Shown here: positions 3,544 through 5,596 of the stretch, piece by piece
Numbering within the stretch: the stretch's first letter is position 1
Layout of the letters: every line of letters starts with the position of its first letter
Source: Planctomycetaceae bacterium
GTDB taxonomy: Bacteria; Planctomycetota; Planctomycetia; Pirellulales; Thermoguttaceae
Length of the DNA stretch: 5,596 bases
Assembly: GCA_031266315.1 (NCBI GenBank)
Contig: JAISBG010000221.1
Location: 1 to 5,596 of the forward strand
Direction of reading: 5' to 3'
Program-made: the position numbers and the translations under genes
Notes under the pieces: generated by a model
The model's input: the letters and a program-made list of their open reading frames with translations, nothing else
The model's database searches: none
Told to the model about the DNA's origin: nothing

Positions 3544-5596
3544 TTAACGAAAATTCCTTTGACCTTTCCATTGTTTGGAATTGTTTCGGTTATCATTTTT
3601 TTTCGGGGCGGCTTTGAGCAGGCGGATGGAATCGTTGCCGAGAAGTTCGATGATTCGCTGTTGTACGTCTGAACGCATCTCAATCCGTAATTTCGGATTA
3701 CGGAATTGCGCTAAAGAACCGTTTCGAAGTTGTACGGAAAGTTCAAGCGCGCCATGACCCGGATAACCGCGTAAAATTTCGTATAATTTTTTGATGCTCT
3801 CAACAGTATGACGGTTTTCGTCCAACGTAATTCCCAGTCCCCGCGATAACTGTTCCATCGCTTCTTCAACCGTGTAGAGAGCATTGATAATAAAATTGCC
3901 GTCGTTTTCACCTTGTCCGCGTGTCCGGTCAATGCGCCCTGCCGCAAAAATAATCGATTCGCTCTTGACCAATGGTGCATACTTTGCGTATTGGTCGGGC
4001 CAAACGATTGAACGTATTGGTCCTTCAATGTCTTCCAGTGTAAACATGGCGAATTGATTATTGTTCAGTTTTGTCGTGGAAATTTTAACATCATTAATTG
4101 TTCCCGCTAAAATAACTTCCGTCCGGTCAGGCAATCCCGCCGCTTCGTAACAACGATGAGAACGAATTTGTTGGAAAATCGGTTCATATTCTTTAAGCGG
4201 ATGCGATGAAAGGTAAAAACCAAGAGATTCTTTTTCGTAAATTGCTTTTTCCTTATCCGACCATTCTTCAATATCAGGCAAACCAATCAGAGCGGCAGGT
4301 TTGGAAGCAGCAGCAACAGGTTCCGCCTCATCGTAACGGGCAAAAAGACTTTGCTGACCTTTTGCCATATCTTCCGCTTCGCTATGCGCCGATTTGAACG
4401 CCTGTTCTACTGTACGGAAAAGTTGAGAACGATGAAAACCCAACGAATCAAAGGCTCCCGCTTTAATTAGTGTTTCAACCGTTCCGCGTGAACACGCCCG
4501 ATTATCAACACGCGAACAAAAATCAAACAAGTCTTTGAACCGTCCGCTTTTTTCTCTGGCAAAAACGATTTTGTCCGCCGCCCAATCACCGCAACTTTTA
4601 ACCGCTGTCAGTGCAAACATGATTTTGCCGTCTGCTACGGAATAGAGTTGTTTCGAAAAATTCACGTCCGCCGGAACCACCGTAATTCCCATTCGTTGGC
4701 AATCTTCAATATGTTCGACCGTCGAATCTTTTCCGGTGAAATTCCGTTTTGAAATATCGCCGCAAAGCAACGCCGCCATAAATTCCACCGGATAATGGGC
4801 TTTCAGATAAGCCGTCATATAAGCAATCAACGCATAAGCGGTTGAATGAGATTTATTGAAACCATAACCGGCAAATTTGATAATCAGTTCGAAAATCTCT
4901 TCGGCTTTTTCTCTCGTCAATCCGTTTTCGTGCGCTCCGTCAATAAATTGCGCACGATATTTACCGATTTGTTCTTCTTTTTTCTTGCTGATGGCTTTGA
5001 TGCAGGTGTAGGAATTGCCGAGCGGAATTTTTCCGAGCCGGTTCAGAATCCGCATAATTTGTTCCTGATAAACCATCACCCCGTTTGTTTCCGCAAGAAC
5101 TTCTTTCATCACATCGTGTTCGTAAGCGGCTTGCGCCCGACCGTGTTTGACCGCAACATATTGATCAACCATACCGCCTTCCAACGGACCGGGACGGTAC
5201 AACGCTAAGGTCGCAATAATATCACGGAAATTATCCGGCTTCATTCGCTGCAATAATTCACGGATACCGCCGCCTTCGAGTTGGAAAATTCCCTTTGTTT
5301 CGCCGCGGCAAAGCAATTCATACGTTTTTTTATCGTCCAATGGGAATTTGTACGGATCAATTGTTTTTCCTGTTGTTTCCTTAACAATATCAATTGCCTG
5401 CGCCAAAATGGTCAGGTTGCGAAGTCCCAGAAAGTCCATTTTGAGCAATCCGGCTTTTTCGACATCGCCCATTTGCCATTGCGTTACAACATCAGGTCCG
5501 TCTTTCACCCGTTGCAGCGGAACATATTCGATAAGCGGTTTGTCGGCAATAACAACCGCGCAAGCGTGAACTCCGGCTTGGCGGGCAAGCCCTTCG
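3544..5596 (-). CDS. dnaE: DNA polymerase III alpha subunit (partial, N-terminus off the right edge)
   Basis: This is the main replicative polymerase. The frame is open from the right edge to a TAA at 3544, giving 683 residues of a protein normally near 1,150-1,200. It begins in the palm with EGLARQAGVHACAVVIADKP. Asp54 in LLKMDFLGL corresponds to the third catalytic aspartate (Asp555 in E. coli); the first two and the PHP domain would be off the edge. GIFQLEGGGIRELL, YRPGPLEGG (133-141), VYQEQIMRI and GYGFNKSHSTAY (243-254) are polymerase and finger motifs. A helix-hairpin-helix region lies near 325-345, a clamp-binding QQSLF at 414-418 and an OB fold around 490-575. The last 110 residues are divergent and end in a basic, Asn/Lys-rich tail. 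A GTG at 5508 is internal, since the reading frame and homology continue upstream. No intein or frameshift was seen. Confidence 0.96.
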   Translation of the reverse strand, partial: EGLARQAGVHACAVVIADKPLIEYVPLQRVKDGPDVVTQWQMGDVEKAGLLKMDFLGLRNLTILAQAIDIVKETTGKTIDPYKFPLDDKKTYELLCRGETKGIFQLEGGGIRELLQRMKPDNFRDIIATLALYRPGPLEGGMVDQYVAVKHGRAQAAYEHDVMKEVLAETNGVMVYQEQIMRILNRLGKIPLGNSYTCIKAISKKKEEQIGKYRAQFIDGAHENGLTREKAEEIFELIIKFAGYGFNKSHSTAYALIAYMTAYLKAHYPVEFMAALLCGDISKRNFTGKDSTVEHIEDCQRMGITVVPADVNFSKQLYSVADGKIMFALTAVKSCGDWAADKIVFAREKSGRFKDLFDFCSRVDNRACSRGTVETLIKAGAFDSLGFHRSQLFRTVEQAFKSAHSEAEDMAKGQQSLFARYDEAEPVAAASKPAALIGLPDIEEWSDKEKAIYEKESLGFYLSSHPLKEYEPIFQQIRSHRCYEAAGLPDRTEVILAGTINDVKISTTKLNNNQFAMFTLEDIEGPIRSIVWPDQYAKYAPLVKSESIIFAAGRIDRTRGQGENDGNFIINALYTVEEAMEQLSRGLGITLDENRHTVESIKKLYEILRGYPGHGALELSVQLRNGSLAQFRNPKLRIEMRSDVQQRIIELLGNDSIRLLKAAPKKNDNRNNSKQWKGQRNFR

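Noticed and set aside
5506..5508. GTG as the start of a 654-residue DnaE
   Set aside because: The frame stays open to the right edge and the upstream residues (EGLARQAGVHACAVVIADKP) are conserved DnaE palm sequence, so the GTG is internal.

Overview
The window looks like part of a planctomycete chromosome, probably from the Pirellulales/Planctomycetales side (inferred from gene content, not from a search). Three markers point that way: a DUF1559 pseudopilin-like protein with a type IV prepilin leader, a Tat-exported Gfo/Idh/MocA oxidoreductase, and a DnaE polymerase with planctomycete-style sequence. All three genes lie on the minus strand. Two run off the window edges. The dense intergenic palindromes suggest a genome rich in small interspersed repeats.

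Layout from left to right. Positions 1-675 hold the N-terminal 225 codons of a DUF1559 protein. Positions 676-993 lie upstream of it and are packed with hairpins; read on the minus strand they could form a structured 5' leader with a sequestered Shine-Dalgarno. Positions 994-1209 are AT-rich with no convincing gene. Positions 1210-1450 form a 241-bp palindrome cluster with terminal inverted repeats and an AAAATA flanking duplication, so it resembles a MITE; it carries a minus-strand terminator. Positions 1488-1664 are an inverted pair of REP-like hairpin modules. Positions 1691-3046 encode the oxidoreductase, with its own Shine-Dalgarno and a plausible promoter. Positions 3264-3489 hold three more copies of the same hairpin module. 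Positions 3544-5596 hold the C-terminal 683 codons of DNA polymerase III alpha.

The genes do not form a pathway or an obvious operon: the gaps are about 1 kb and 0.5 kb and are filled by repeats. The most interesting content is between the genes. Five copies of a module (GGTRGGYGA, then a hairpin with a variable stem and a 3-nt loop, then TCRCGYCGG) occur in inverted pairs, as in REP/REPIN/BIME repeats. Two neighbouring copies at 3265-3302 and 3349-3386 differ at six positions, and all six fall into three compensatory base-pair swaps. Copies in the same orientation follow the stop codons of both the oxidoreductase gene and dnaE. No tRNA, rRNA, CRISPR array or intact transposase gene was seen.
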